Shown: positions 34,573 to 43,331 of the stretch, piece by piece
Position numbering within the stretch: position 1 is the stretch's first letter
Layout: each line of letters opens with the position of its first letter
Assembly (NCBI GenBank): GCA_964435775.1
Contig: CAYTAP010000009.1
Coordinates: forward strand, 1-49,536
Source of the DNA: CAYTAP01 sp964435775
GTDB taxonomy: Bacteria > Planctomycetota > Phycisphaerae > Tepidisphaerales > Tepidisphaeraceae
Direction of reading: 5' to 3'
DNA: 49,536 nucleotides
The notes under the pieces: generated by a model
What the model was told of the DNA's origin: nothing
Database searches by the model: none
What the model saw: the letters and a program-made list of their open reading frames with translations, nothing else
Program-made: the position numbers and the translations under genes

Positions 34573-34677
34573 CACGAGCCGGAAGCGTGAGCGACGGACT
34601 TCCCCCTCGCTGTGCTGTTCCAGTTCGGGTGCCGGTCAGGGTTTGCTCATCATGGTCTGTCGCTCACGCTTGCGGCT
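34573..34677. repeat. Inverted CACGAGCCGGAAGCG repeat, second copy
   Basis: The left arm 34573-34598 is the same sequence as at 15975-16000 except at one position. The right arm 34656-34677 pairs with it at 20 of 22 positions. Its right end touches the stop codon of the HEPN-like gene. Confidence 0.8.
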
Positions 34678-35095
34678 ATTGCTTGAGTGGCAACGGTTCA
34701 AATTTCACCATTTTACGGATGAGTGGTCCAACGCCGTTTTCGATGGGCTTGAGCAGGTCTTCAACCAGATCGTTGACCGTCAGATACTTGGCGGGCAGCC
34801 ACTGGTCGGGGTTGGCGTCGTAGCGTGTGATGCGAGAGATGCGGTACAGATGTAGGTACTGCTCACGCACGGATGCGAAGGTGGCGTTGGTACGGACTTG
34901 CTGGTTGCGTTCACTGTGATCGGTGACGGTCACGCCCAAGCTCGCCATGGCCGCATCAATGGCGTGCAAGGCGGTGTAGAAGATGACATTGACTTGCCAG
35001 TCCCGGTACTGAGCATCAATAGTTTTGGCAAATTGGCGGTTGTGCTTCCACTGGTCAACGTGTTGTTGAACTTTACCCTGTTGGGATGCGTTCAT
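34676..35095 (-). CDS. HEPN-like helical protein
   Basis: 139 residues, helical. The stretch YRDWQVNVIFYTALHAIDAA followed by a short loop and DHSERNQQVR (H60, R63), then a helix with YLHLYRISRITRYDA, resembles a group of small HEPN-domain proteins in which 'DWa...FYaALH.vda.l' precedes 'H..RN..v' and 'Y..L...SR.aRY'. HEPN proteins are often RNases in toxin-antitoxin or defence modules. The standard RxxxxH catalytic motif is not seen, so nuclease activity is uncertain. It starts 6 bases after the neighbouring 162-residue gene, so the two form one unit. The stop codon lies at the edge of a repeat. Confidence 0.6.
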   Translation of the reverse strand: MNASQQGKVQQHVDQWKHNRQFAKTIDAQYRDWQVNVIFYTALHAIDAAMASLGVTVTDHSERNQQVRTNATFASVREQYLHLYRISRITRYDANPDQWLPAKYLTVNDLVEDLLKPIENGVGPLIRKMVKFEPLPLKQ

Positions 35096-35101
35096 AATTC
35101 C

Positions 35102-35590
35102 TCATGACACTTTGGTGGATGATTGCTGGTCGGATACCGGCCAGACCCGCAAGGAACGCGGACCGACGAAACGCTCAAGGGAACGCTCGGGGACTTGAAG
35201 CGTTTCGACGTAACCAATGCCTTCGCTTCCCCCCAATTCAACTTCCAGCGTCGTCATCGCCCGTCCAAGGTCCAAGTCATAGCGATCCGATTGCGGCACA
35301 AAATAGAATACAACCTTGTTGGAGCGAATATCGACCAGCGCCACTTGAATCTGATCACTGAAATGGGCACACCACTGACGAACCCGTTGAATCGTGGCAC
35401 GGAAGTTGGATGTCCATAGCTCGCGATTGCTCAACAATTTACTGCCTTCAATCAATTCCGAAGCCGTTCGTTCAATGGTCGTATTGTCCAAATCGATCAA
35501 CTTGTAGCGCCTGAAAGCCTCATGGGCATGGATTTCCGTCATGCCACTCGACGCTTTCCGGGTACCGGGTTTCTGATTCACCATGTTCAT
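35102..35590 (-). CDS. Unrecognised protein upstream of the HEPN-like gene
   Basis: 162 residues from ATG 35590; in-frame starts at 35584 and 35542 (MTEIHAHEAFRRYKL) are alternatives. Not recognised. It looks like an alpha-helical N-terminal half (TTIERTASELIEGSKLLSNR) and a beta-rich C-terminal half (IQVALVDIRSNKVVFYFVPQ, then TTLEVELGGSEGIGYVETLQ, and RSLRVWPVSD). No nucleotidyltransferase motif is present, so it is not the usual MNT partner of HEPN toxins. Composition is less GC-rich than the neighbours. Its tight spacing with the HEPN-like gene suggests a functional pair. Confidence 0.6.
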   Translation of the reverse strand: MNMVNQKPGTRKASSGMTEIHAHEAFRRYKLIDLDNTTIERTASELIEGSKLLSNRELWTSNFRATIQRVRQWCAHFSDQIQVALVDIRSNKVVFYFVPQSDRYDLDLGRAMTTLEVELGGSEGIGYVETLQVPERSLERFVGPRSLRVWPVSDQQSSTKVS

Positions 35591-35957
35591 GTCCCATTCC
35601 CGCTTTCCTCATCCACTTGGCGATGCCGATTCCCTTTTGATCCCCGCAATGGCCAACCCTCATGGTAGGATCGCTCAATGCCCGTCGGCAACCCGCAATC
35701 AATCACCGCCGATACAGGCTATCCCATGCACAGACGGCAAGCAAGATATGCCGCCTCTTGTGGTGTTTGTTGCACACACAATAAGTTTATCGGCTTGAAG
35801 GGCCGCGAAGCTGGCGGCGCGAACGGGCAAATCGACAGGAACGAGTGTCACTCTCATTCCCGCAGGGTCGGTGGATCGATCAATACCCCGCAGTGACGGT
35901 GTGCAATGAAGCTTGTCCTTTTGATCCTGATCCGGCGACATGCACTGCGGTCACGGT
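35591..35957. other. Spacer without a convincing gene
   Basis: About 370 bases between the two-gene HEPN-like unit and the FHA kinase. A minus-strand frame at 35699-35857 (MRVTLVPVDLPVRAASFAAL and on, 52 codons) has no ribosome binding site and no family likeness; it may be the remnant of a gene that belonged to the HEPN-like island. Confidence 0.4.
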
Positions 35958-35987
35958 TTGGCCATTCCCGCGCCGCTGCGGTATCCT
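35958..35987 (+). promoter_or_regulatory. Putative promoter of the FHA-GAF kinase gene
   Basis: TTGGCC (35958-35963), 18 bases, TATCCT (35982-35987); the GTG start at 35994 begins 6 bases later. This matches the spacing of the sigma-factor promoter and implies a leaderless mRNA. Confidence 0.45.
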
Positions 35988-35993
35988 GTCCCC

Positions 35994-37718
35994 GTGCTCA
36001 CTTTGATGGTGTTACAAGGTCCGGACAAGGGGCGTCGCTTTGAGTTGCCCGATGCGCCGGCGCTGGTGGGGCGGGAAAGCCGGTCGCTGCCACTGACCGA
36101 TCAGACCGTCAGCCGGCGGCATTGCGAGTTGCTGCCGGCCGATGGGGAGTGGGTGCTCCGCGATCTGGGGAGCGCCAATGGCACTTACATCAATGGCCTG
36201 CGCGTCAGCAACCGCCAGACGCTCAAACTCGGCGATCAGGTTCGCGTGGGGCGGACGCTGCTCGTATTCGGCGCGCAGCCGGGGGTCAGCCGCGCCGCCA
36301 GCGGGAACGTCACGCTGGCCGGGCAGGAGGCGGGGATGGACGCGTCGATCATGCACACGGTGGCGAGCAATGAGGATTCGATGGTGCTCGCGGTGCCCGA
36401 ACCGGCTGCCGCGGCGATGAGCAACCTCAAAATCCTCTACCAGCTCGGTGCGGCGCTGGGGAGCAGCTTCGATGTCGATCAGGTGCTCGAAGTCGTGATG
36501 GACCTGGTGTTTGAGAATGTCAAGGCGGATCGGGGGATCATCCTGCTCATTGACGAGATCGACAACGAGCTGGTTCCGCGCGTCGTGCGGACGCGGGATG
36601 AGTCGGGTACGACCAAGCCGCCGGGCGAACCGGGGGATTCAAAAACCGGCGAGAAGATTCACGCCTCGCGCACGATCATCAATCACGTCATCGCCAGCGG
36701 GCAGGGGGTGCTCTCCAGCAACGCGATGACCGATCAGCGCTTCAGCAAGGGCAAGAGCGTTCACAACCTGGGCATTCGCTCGGCGCTGTGCGTGCCGATC
36801 AAGGCGAGGAAGCTGGACATGCACGCCTCGTCGCCCCAGGCGCGCGACGCCGATGAGGTGATGGGGGTCATCTACATCGACAGCTCGGTGAAGAATTACA
36901 CCTATTCGCCGGACCAGTTGCGGCTGCTCACGGCCATCGGTTTGCAGGCGGGCATGGCGGTGCAGAACGCCAAGCTCTATCAGGCCGGCCTCCAGGCCGA
37001 GCGCATGGCGGCGATCGGCGAGACGACCGCGGCGCTGTCCCACTCGATCAAAAACATTCTTCAAGCGCTGCGCGGCGGGGCGGATGTCGTGGAGATGGGA
37101 TTCAAGGCGAAAAACATCACGCAGGCGCACAAGGGCTGGCAGATCGTCGATCGGAACCTGGAGAAGATATACGGCCTGACGATGAACCTGCTTGCCTACA
37201 GCCGTCCGCGCGAGCCGCAGCTCGAGCAGATGAACCCGCGCACGGTTATCGATGAATGCCTCGAACTGATCGCATCGGCCGCCAATGACAAGGGGGTGAT
37301 GGCCGTCGCCGACGTTGATCCGCATCAACCGGCCGTCCCAATCGATCCCGATGGGATGCACCAGGTCATTATGAACCTCCTGTCCAACGCGCTGGATGCC
37401 GTCGAGCCCGGCGAAGGATTGATCCGCGTTGTCTGCCGCTTCGACGCCGAAAACAAGCTGACGATCATCGAGGTGATCGACAACGGCGACGGTATTCCGC
37501 CGAGCATGATGAAGCACATGTTCGAGCTGTTCCATTCAACCAAGGGCAATCGTGGCACGGGGTTGGGATTGGCCGTGGCGCGGAAGATCGTCGAGGAGCA
37601 TGAGGGAAACATCCGCGTGCGCAGCAAGCCCGGCGACGGGACGACGTTCACGATCACCCTCCCCGTCCTGCACGATGCGATGGCCGATCCGTCCACGACG
37701 CATGGCCCGGCGCGTTAG
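35994..37718 (+). CDS. Soluble histidine kinase with FHA and GAF domains
   Basis: 574 residues, no membrane segment. An FHA domain at 1-95 (GPDKGRRFELPDAPALVGRE, SVSRRHCEL-like TVSRRHCELLP, LGSANGTYINGLRV) binds phosphothreonine peptides. A GAF domain spans about 140-325 (LYQLGAALGSSFDVDQVLEV to LLTAIGLQAGMAVQNAKLYQ). The kinase core has a phospho-acceptor His at about 350 in TAALSHSIKNILQAL, N box MNLLSNALDAVEPGEG, G1 EVIDNGDGIPP and G2 KGNRGTGLGLAVARKI. It likely joins Ser/Thr kinase signalling with two-component signalling. GTG 35994 is chosen because the FHA fold begins there; ATG 36006 is possible, and the open frame to 35940 is unlikely. A second kinase follows 52 bases on; no response regulator is in view. 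Confidence 0.85.
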   Translation: MLTLMVLQGPDKGRRFELPDAPALVGRESRSLPLTDQTVSRRHCELLPADGEWVLRDLGSANGTYINGLRVSNRQTLKLGDQVRVGRTLLVFGAQPGVSRAASGNVTLAGQEAGMDASIMHTVASNEDSMVLAVPEPAAAAMSNLKILYQLGAALGSSFDVDQVLEVVMDLVFENVKADRGIILLIDEIDNELVPRVVRTRDESGTTKPPGEPGDSKTGEKIHASRTIINHVIASGQGVLSSNAMTDQRFSKGKSVHNLGIRSALCVPIKARKLDMHASSPQARDADEVMGVIYIDSSVKNYTYSPDQLRLLTAIGLQAGMAVQNAKLYQAGLQAERMAAIGETTAALSHSIKNILQALRGGADVVEMGFKAKNITQAHKGWQIVDRNLEKIYGLTMNLLAYSRPREPQLEQMNPRTVIDECLELIASAANDKGVMAVADVDPHQPAVPIDPDGMHQVIMNLLSNALDAVEPGEGLIRVVCRFDAENKLTIIEVIDNGDGIPPSMMKHMFELFHSTKGNRGTGLGLAVARKIVEEHEGNIRVRSKPGDGTTFTITLPVLHDAMADPSTTHGPAR

Positions 37719-37770
37719 GGCGCGTCAACAGTCCAACTTGGTGAAGCGGCCTGTTAAGATGGATGCCTGA

Positions 37771-39534
37771 ATGTTCAAGCCCTTCCGATCGGTCCGCATT
37801 TCACTGGCCGCCAAGTGCCAGTTGCTCTTTGGCGCCGCGGTGGTGCTCATCCTGTCCGCGGCGCTGTTCGTCCCCTGGCAGCGGATGGAACAGCTCATGG
37901 CGCAGATGAATCAGCGCGCCGGGTCGGCCGTCGCCGACCGCGCGGTGATGGATCACATGCTGTATGAAAGCAGCCGCGTCGGGATTGAGCCGGTGCCCGT
38001 GGTCGCGGCGCCCACAACGTCGGTGGTCCCGGCGACGCTGCCGGGTCAGGAATCGCTGGCCGAAGCCGTTGCGGAATCGGCCGATCCCGCCGAGCTTCCC
38101 GACCGCAGCGCCTTTCCGCCTCCCCGCCTCGTCGCCCTGGCGGCGGCGAAGGATCGTAAACACACCACCCGGTTCGAGCGCGATGCGCTCGACTTGTTCA
38201 AGGACAAACAGGACCTTGATTTCGTCGGCCGCCGATACACCCGCCGCGACGGCACCGATGGGTATAAGTTCGCGCGCCCGCTTTATCTGACCGCCGACTG
38301 CGCGCGCTGTCACAGCGCCCAAGGTCCGGCCTACGCGCCCACCCGCAAACGACGTTCATCCATTGCGGCCAGCCAGCTCACAACACAACCGACAACCTCC
38401 ACCGCCCGCCGCGCGCAGGATGCGACGCTCATCGGACTGGTCAGCGTCGATATCCCCTCCCAGGTCGAGGCCAGCCAGTTGCTCCTCAACCGCACCTTCA
38501 TCCTGACCGCCGGGCTGCTGGCTGGAACGCTGGCGATCATCGTTTTCTACCTCATCACGACCAAGCTCATTCTGCAGCCGGTGCGCGTGCTCCAGGAAAC
38601 CGCCGAAAAGGTCAGCCTTGGCGATCTCAACATCCGATCGGACATCAGCACCGGCGATGAGTTTCAGCAGCTCTCCGAAACGTTCAACACGATGCTCGCC
38701 AACCTTCAGGAGGGGGAGGATCAACTCCGTGCGATCAACAAGGGGCTGGATCTCAAGCTCGGGGAGCTGGCCGAGAGCAACGTGGCGCTCTATGAATCCA
38801 ACCGGCTCAAGAGCGAGTTTCTCGCCAATGTCAGCCATGAGCTGCGCACGCCGCTCAATTCGATCCTCGGTTTCGCGGACTTGTTGAAGGATGCCACCGG
38901 CGCCGCGCCCGATGCCAAGGCCAGCCGCTACATTCAGAACATCTTGACCAGCGGGAAAAACCTTTTGGCGCTAATCACCGATTTGCTGGACCTCGCGAAA
39001 ATCGAGGCCGGGCGCATGGAGGTGCGCTCCGAGCCTCTGTCCATCAACGATTTGTTCGAGGGGCTCACGAGCATCCTCAAGCCCTTGACGGAGGCAAAAG
39101 GGCTGAGCGTCACCGATGCCGTCGCCGCCGATGTGCCGATCGTCCATACCGATCCGGCCAAACTGCAGCAGATTCTCTACAACTTCCTCTCCAACGCGAT
39201 CAAGTTCTCCCCGACCGGCGGCGCGATCGCCCTTCGCGCCGTGCGCGAAAGCGAACAAAGCATCCGCATCAGCGTGACCGATGGCGGGCCGGGGATTGAG
39301 CCGGACAAGCAGAAGGCGATTTTCGAAAAGTTCCGTCAGTTGGACGGCTCGGTGACGCGTGAGCATGGCGGCACCGGCCTGGGCCTGGCGATCTCCCGCG
39401 AACTGGCGCTCCTCTTGGGCGGAACCGTCGGCGTGGAGAGCATTCCCGGCGCTGGCGCGACCTTCTGGGTGATCGTCCCCCTGCGCATCCAGCCGGGAAC
39501 GCAGGATGTGCGCGAGCGGTTGGTGCTCAGTTAA
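37771..39534 (+). CDS. Membrane histidine kinase with periplasmic c-haem motif
   Basis: 587 residues. Membrane helix 1 at about 13-33 (LAAKCQLLFGAAVVLILSAA), periplasmic domain to about 235, helix 2 at 240-265, HAMP to about 320, then HisKA with NVSHELRTPLNSILGFADLL (His 356) and HATPase with LYNFLSNAIKFSPTGG, TDGGPGIEPDKQ and HGGTGLGLAISREL. The periplasmic domain carries one CxxCH, DCARCHSAQG at residues 177-181, in the setting of a DUF3365/Tll0287-like sensor (FVGRRYTRRDGTDGYKFARP before it). It therefore probably holds a c-type haem and senses redox state or a gas (inference). It ends with the HATPase domain, without a receiver. Confidence 0.88.
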   Translation: MFKPFRSVRISLAAKCQLLFGAAVVLILSAALFVPWQRMEQLMAQMNQRAGSAVADRAVMDHMLYESSRVGIEPVPVVAAPTTSVVPATLPGQESLAEAVAESADPAELPDRSAFPPPRLVALAAAKDRKHTTRFERDALDLFKDKQDLDFVGRRYTRRDGTDGYKFARPLYLTADCARCHSAQGPAYAPTRKRRSSIAASQLTTQPTTSTARRAQDATLIGLVSVDIPSQVEASQLLLNRTFILTAGLLAGTLAIIVFYLITTKLILQPVRVLQETAEKVSLGDLNIRSDISTGDEFQQLSETFNTMLANLQEGEDQLRAINKGLDLKLGELAESNVALYESNRLKSEFLANVSHELRTPLNSILGFADLLKDATGAAPDAKASRYIQNILTSGKNLLALITDLLDLAKIEAGRMEVRSEPLSINDLFEGLTSILKPLTEAKGLSVTDAVAADVPIVHTDPAKLQQILYNFLSNAIKFSPTGGAIALRAVRESEQSIRISVTDGGPGIEPDKQKAIFEKFRQLDGSVTREHGGTGLGLAISRELALLLGGTVGVESIPGAGATFWVIVPLRIQPGTQDVRERLVLS

Positions 39535-39611
39535 TCAACGGGCCGAAGAATGGCCTCGCGTGTGGCGAGCCTCCATTACGATTCCGATCTCTCGGTCATG
39601 CGAGCGGAAGA

Positions 39612-39643
39612 TTCACCGCAGAGACGCGGAGAGCGCGGAGAAG
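39612..39643. repeat. CACCGCAGAGACGCGGAG repeat, copy 2
   Basis: Matches the run at 34519-34549 (CACCGCAGAGACGCGGAGA, then GCGCGGAGAAGG). It lies about 80 bases after the membrane kinase gene. Similar CACCGCAGAGACGCAGAG strings occur widely in bacteria, from memory; not checked. Confidence 0.65.
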
Positions 39644-39670
39644 GTTCATGGCGGTTGATCGTCATCCTTC

Positions 39671-39844
39671 TCAGCGGTGCTGTTGTGAATCTCTTTGGCA
39701 TCGATGTGAGGTCGGTTGCGGACGTCGCGATGTTTTGGTTTTGGTGACGTCAATGCGCGCTTGATCTTTCACCGCTTTTGCCAGTGCGGCCCTGCGGACG
39801 TCAGGCGGTACTTTCTTCAATATTTCCTCATATGACCTTGCCAT
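39671..39844 (-). CDS. Possible small protein of 57 residues
   Basis: Found by hand. ATG 39844 has GAGGT 5 bases upstream and the frame runs MARSYEEILKKVPPDVRRAA, LAKAVKDQARI, then a Lys/Arg/Ser/Gln-rich end to TGA 39671. The first half is a plausible helix, while the tail looks non-native, so this may be the start of a truncated gene. Not recognised. Confidence 0.35.
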   Translation of the reverse strand: MARSYEEILKKVPPDVRRAALAKAVKDQARIDVTKTKTSRRPQPTSHRCQRDSQQHR

Positions 39845-39889
39845 GATGACCTCATTGTATGGGAATCCGATGGGAGGCTGAAGTCGCCC

Positions 39890-40125
39890 GACGTGGCACG
39901 GGCGCCCTCGCCCGTGGGTTCAGGCATTCCCGAGCCAATTGCCGCACATGAGAATCGAGTAGGCGCGTGGCGCTATGGGATCGACAAGACCAAGAGCGTT
40001 TTCGTTCTTGCTGGATCGGCTCGAATACCATCGGATATTTGCAGCCTGTCTCGCAGACCACGGCCAAGATGGCCGTGTTACCTGGCGGCCGGGCGGCCGA
40101 ATGGGCCGCCCGCTCGCGTGAAATA
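39890..40125. repeat. REP-like palindromes upstream of tatC
   Basis: The stretch contains GGCACGGGCGCCCTCGCCCG near 39895 (inner palindrome CGGGCG-n5-CGCCCG), CACGGCCAAGATGGCCGTG near 40057-40075, and GGCGGCC palindromes up to 40110. No gene is seen; together with the preceding small frame it fills the 650 bases between the kinase and tatC. Confidence 0.6.
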
Positions 40126-40184
40126 CGAAATCGTCGCGCGGTCGCGGGGGTGCGGAGTGCTCGGACAGAGCTTAGAATCCCCCC

Positions 40185-41162
40185 GTGAGCCAGACCGCTT
40201 CTTCAACATCCGCCGATTCGACCGACGAGCTGCCCGACCCCGATGCCTCGCGCATGACCGTCGGCGAGCATCTGGAGGAACTGCGATCGCGCCTCATCCG
40301 CGGGCTGATCGGGTTCGTCATCGCCGTGGCGATCTGTTTCGTGTTCAGCGAGCGCGTGATCGCGCTGTTTTGTCGGCCGCTCATCCGCGCGTTGCGCAGC
40401 AACAACCTCAACCCACAGCTCTATTTCACTCATGTCTCCGATACGTTCATCGTGTACATCGAGATTACGCTGATCAGCGCCGCCGTCATCGCCTCCCCCT
40501 GGATTCTGTACCAGGTCTGGCAGTTTGTGGCGGCCGGTCTTTATCCCGCCGAGCGGCGGTATGTCACCAAATACCTGCCCCTGAGCGTCGGGTTGCTCTG
40601 CAGCGGCGTGCTCGTGCTTTATTTCCTGGTGCTGCCGGTGTCGATGGAGTTTTTCCTCCATTTCAGCGCGGGGCTGCCGCTGAAAATCGTGGATGACCCG
40701 CCGGCGCAAATAGCGACCACCCAGCCCCTGTCGCAGGTGACCCGCATCCCCGGCGACCCCGCCACCCCCCTCAATGGAGACTTCTGGATCGATACCGTGA
40801 GCAATCAGCTCAAGATGTTTCTCGACGGCCAGGTCCGGGTCATCACCTTTGGTCCGACCAATCTGACGGCGCCGATCATCACCCTCCCTGATTACATCGC
40901 GATGGTCGTCCAATTGCTGATCGCGTTCGGGCTTTCGTTTCAGCTTCCGTTGGTGGTTTTGGCGCTGGAGCGCATCGGGATTGTCGATCTGGCGGTGTTG
41001 CGCTCCATGCGGCGGTATGTGTATTTCGGCATGGCGGTTGTCGCGGCGTTCATCATTCCCGATGTCGTCAGCGGAATGCTCGCGCTGATGATCCCGCTCA
41101 TCTTCCTGTACGAGTTTGGAATCATCCTGGCGGCGCGGGGCAAACCGAAAATCGGCGACTGA
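40185..41162 (+). CDS. tatC: Sec-independent protein translocase TatC
   Basis: 325 residues, six membrane helices; the receptor core of the twin-arginine export pathway. Signature MTVGEHLEELRSRLIRGLIG lies near residue 24, FYPSEKRYV-like GLYPAERRYVTKYLPLS near 125, and the late helices PLVVLALERIGIVDLAVLRS and VVAAFIIPDVVSGMLALMIP are typical. Between helices 3 and 4 the periplasmic loop is enlarged by about 60 residues (VDDPPAQIATTQPLSQVTRI to VRVITFGPTNLTAP), making the protein longer than the usual 240-260. It starts with GTG 40185; no Shine-Dalgarno sequence, but TAGAAT lies 6 bases before the start. tatA/B are not nearby. Confidence 0.92.
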   Translation: MSQTASSTSADSTDELPDPDASRMTVGEHLEELRSRLIRGLIGFVIAVAICFVFSERVIALFCRPLIRALRSNNLNPQLYFTHVSDTFIVYIEITLISAAVIASPWILYQVWQFVAAGLYPAERRYVTKYLPLSVGLLCSGVLVLYFLVLPVSMEFFLHFSAGLPLKIVDDPPAQIATTQPLSQVTRIPGDPATPLNGDFWIDTVSNQLKMFLDGQVRVITFGPTNLTAPIITLPDYIAMVVQLLIAFGLSFQLPLVVLALERIGIVDLAVLRSMRRYVYFGMAVVAAFIIPDVVSGMLALMIPLIFLYEFGIILAARGKPKIGD

Positions 41163-41183
41163 CTTTCCCAATGAATCCTGAGC

Positions 41184-41858
41184 CTATCCAATGAATCGGG
41201 ATGTGCTGCCGCGCTGGAGGTGTTGGAGGGTGTTGGTGATCGTCTCCAGGGGCACCGGTTCGGATGGCGTCCACAACGTACACAGCGTCCACGCCGGCCG
41301 ATGATCGAGAGAATCGAGCAGGGCGTCCGGGGCGAACGCCTCAAGCAAGGCTTGTGTAAAGCGGGCTCCCCGGCGGGGCAGGTGAGGGGACAATTCATCG
41401 ATCGGTGGGAGGGTCGGCATCCGCATCCATCGCCGGATGGGCGTTCGTCGCGCCGGTCGCACCCTGTGCCCGCCGCGCCAACAGGCCGATCCCTTCACCG
41501 CCAGGCGCAAGAGCATCGGCTTGCTTACTTGATGCAGCGGCACATCGACACGCGCCACAACAACGGCGGCGGGGGGCAACTCAAACAAAAGCGATGGGAT
41601 GCGGGCGGCCAACAACCTGCGCCCCGCGGCGGGCGCGAGGTGCAGTTTCAGCGGCCCGGCCACATCACGCACATTCTGCGCCACAACCAGGATCCGCAAC
41701 AGTCCCCCACGCTGGACATGGCAGAACTTCAGTTGAGCCTGGTCAAACTGGAGCAGTTCGTGGTCGGGATACAATCTCCCCAGAACATCCTCCTGAAGAT
41801 ATCGCCCGCGCGAATCGCCGGCGTCGAACAGAGGTGGATGGGTGAGCGTCCGTGTCAA
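41184..41858 (-). CDS. Unrecognised protein, 224 residues
   Basis: Not recognised. Start TTG 41858 has GGAG 9 bases upstream. The N-terminus TLTHPPLFDAGDSRGRYLQE and the middle VQRGGLLRILVVAQNVRDVA with alternating hydrophobic stretches look like a real folded protein; a proline-rich segment (RMPTLPPIDELSPHLPRRGA) precedes a helical end. A longer frame on the plus strand over the same bases continues across fumC and must be a shadow, which supports the minus-strand reading. It stands between tatC (convergent) and fumC (same strand, 48 bases upstream). Confidence 0.55.
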   Translation of the reverse strand: MTRTLTHPPLFDAGDSRGRYLQEDVLGRLYPDHELLQFDQAQLKFCHVQRGGLLRILVVAQNVRDVAGPLKLHLAPAAGRRLLAARIPSLLFELPPAAVVVARVDVPLHQVSKPMLLRLAVKGSACWRGGHRVRPARRTPIRRWMRMPTLPPIDELSPHLPRRGARFTQALLEAFAPDALLDSLDHRPAWTLCTLWTPSEPVPLETITNTLQHLQRGSTSRFIG

Positions 41859-41906
41859 GTCAGTCTACTCCTTCAAGCTATTATCGGTCATTCGTGGCTG
41901 CTACGA

Positions 41907-43331
41907 TCAACCGCCGCCCCCGCCGATGGCATCCGCCTGCGGCTGAGTCATCCGACGGGCGTCGAGCGCCTTGTCGAGGTCGGCATCGCTCATCAGTTTG
42001 CGTTCCTTGGCCACTTGCCGGACGGTCTTGCCGGTTTTGAACGCTTCCTTGGCGACGGCCGCCGCATTGTCATACCCAATCGCCGGCGCCAGGCTCGTAC
42101 ACATCGCCAGCGAATCCTCGACGAGCGCCTCGCAGCGGGCGCGGTTGGCGTCGATTCCCGCGGCGCAGCGGTCGGCGAACACCCTGGCCGCCCGGCTGAG
42201 CAGATTGATCGATTGGAGGAGGTTGTACGCCATCACCGGCATCATCACGTTCAATTCAAACGTCGAGCCCAGCGCCGCGCCGAAGGTGATCGTCGCATCA
42301 TTGCCCACGACCTGCGCCGCGACCTGCAACGCCATCTCGCTCATGACCGGATTCACTTTCCCCGGCATGATCGACGAGCCCGGCTGGGTGGAGGGGATGC
42401 TGATTTCCCCGATCCCGCAGCGCGGGCCGGAGGCGAGCATCCGGATGTCGTTGGCGATCTTCGTCAACGAAATCGCGAGTGTTTTCAGTTGCCCCGACGC
42501 TTCAACGACCCCATCCTTGGCCGCCTGCGCCTCGAAGTGGTTTTTGGCTTCCACAAAATCGATGCCTGTTCGTTTCGCGAGCACCGCGATGACCTTGCCG
42601 GCAAAGTCCGGATGGGAATTGATTCCGGTCCCCACGGCCGTGCCCCCCAGCGGCAATTCCCGCAGCGCCCGGATCGCCTTTTCGGCCCGCAAAGCGCCCA
42701 GATGCGCCTGGGCCGCATAACCCGATAGTTCCTGCCCCAGCCGGATCGGAGTGGCATCCTGCAGATGCGTCCGCCCGATCTTCACGACATCATCGAACTC
42801 CGCCGCCTTGGCCGCGAGGATGTTGCCCAGGTGCGTGAACGCCGGAACGAGCAATTCCTTCATCGCGACGGCCGCGCTGATGTGGATCGCGGTTGGAATG
42901 ACATCGTTGGAGCTTTGCTCCATGTTGACGTGGTCGTTGGGATGAACCGGATCCTTCCCGCCGCGCTTGCCGGTGGCGATTTCATTGGCGCGGGTGGCGA
43001 TGACCTCGTTGGCGTTCATGTTCGTCGAGGTGCCCGAACCGGTTTGGAAAATATCGACCGCGAACTGCCCGTCGAAACGTCCCGCCGCCACCTCGTCGGC
43101 CGCCTGGTGAATCCACTTGGTCTTTTGATCGTCCAGCAGCCCCAGCTCGTGATTGATCTGGGCGCAGGTTCCCTTGATCAGCCCCATCGCCGCGATGAAC
43201 TCGCGGCTGAAGCGCATGTCGGAGATGGGGAAGTTCTCCACCGCCCGCGCCGTCTGCGCCCCATAGTACGCCTCAACAGGCACCTGCATTTCCCCCATCG
43301 AGTCGCGCTCGGTACGAAACGAATCAGCCAT
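41907..43331 (-). CDS. fumC: Class II fumarate hydratase
   Basis: 474 residues. Interconverts fumarate and malate in the TCA cycle. Seen: RTERDSMGEMQVPVEAYYGA at the start, TGSGTSTNMNANEVIATRAN, HPNDHVNMEQSSNDVIPTAI, GRTHLQDATPIRLGQELSGY, and the superfamily signature QPGSSIMPGKVNPVMSEM. Length fits. ATG 43331 has AAGGAG 9 bases upstream; the open frame to 43532 overlaps the divergent higB region and is rejected. Confidence 0.95.
   Translation of the reverse strand: MADSFRTERDSMGEMQVPVEAYYGAQTARAVENFPISDMRFSREFIAAMGLIKGTCAQINHELGLLDDQKTKWIHQAADEVAAGRFDGQFAVDIFQTGSGTSTNMNANEVIATRANEIATGKRGGKDPVHPNDHVNMEQSSNDVIPTAIHISAAVAMKELLVPAFTHLGNILAAKAAEFDDVVKIGRTHLQDATPIRLGQELSGYAAQAHLGALRAEKAIRALRELPLGGTAVGTGINSHPDFAGKVIAVLAKRTGIDFVEAKNHFEAQAAKDGVVEASGQLKTLAISLTKIANDIRMLASGPRCGIGEISIPSTQPGSSIMPGKVNPVMSEMALQVAAQVVGNDATITFGAALGSTFELNVMMPVMAYNLLQSINLLSRAARVFADRCAAGIDANRARCEALVEDSLAMCTSLAPAIGYDNAAAVAKEAFKTGKTVRQVAKERKLMSDADLDKALDARRMTQPQADAIGGGGG

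Noticed and set aside
35699..35857. 52-codon minus-strand frame in the spacer before the FHA kinase
   Set aside because: No ribosome binding site, no recognisable motif, and the promoter of the kinase gene lies next to it; noted only as a possible remnant.
41220..42728. 502-codon open frame on the plus strand
   Set aside because: It runs across the 3' half of fumC and a minus-strand gene with a ribosome binding site; Arg/His-rich composition marks it as an antisense shadow in high-GC DNA.
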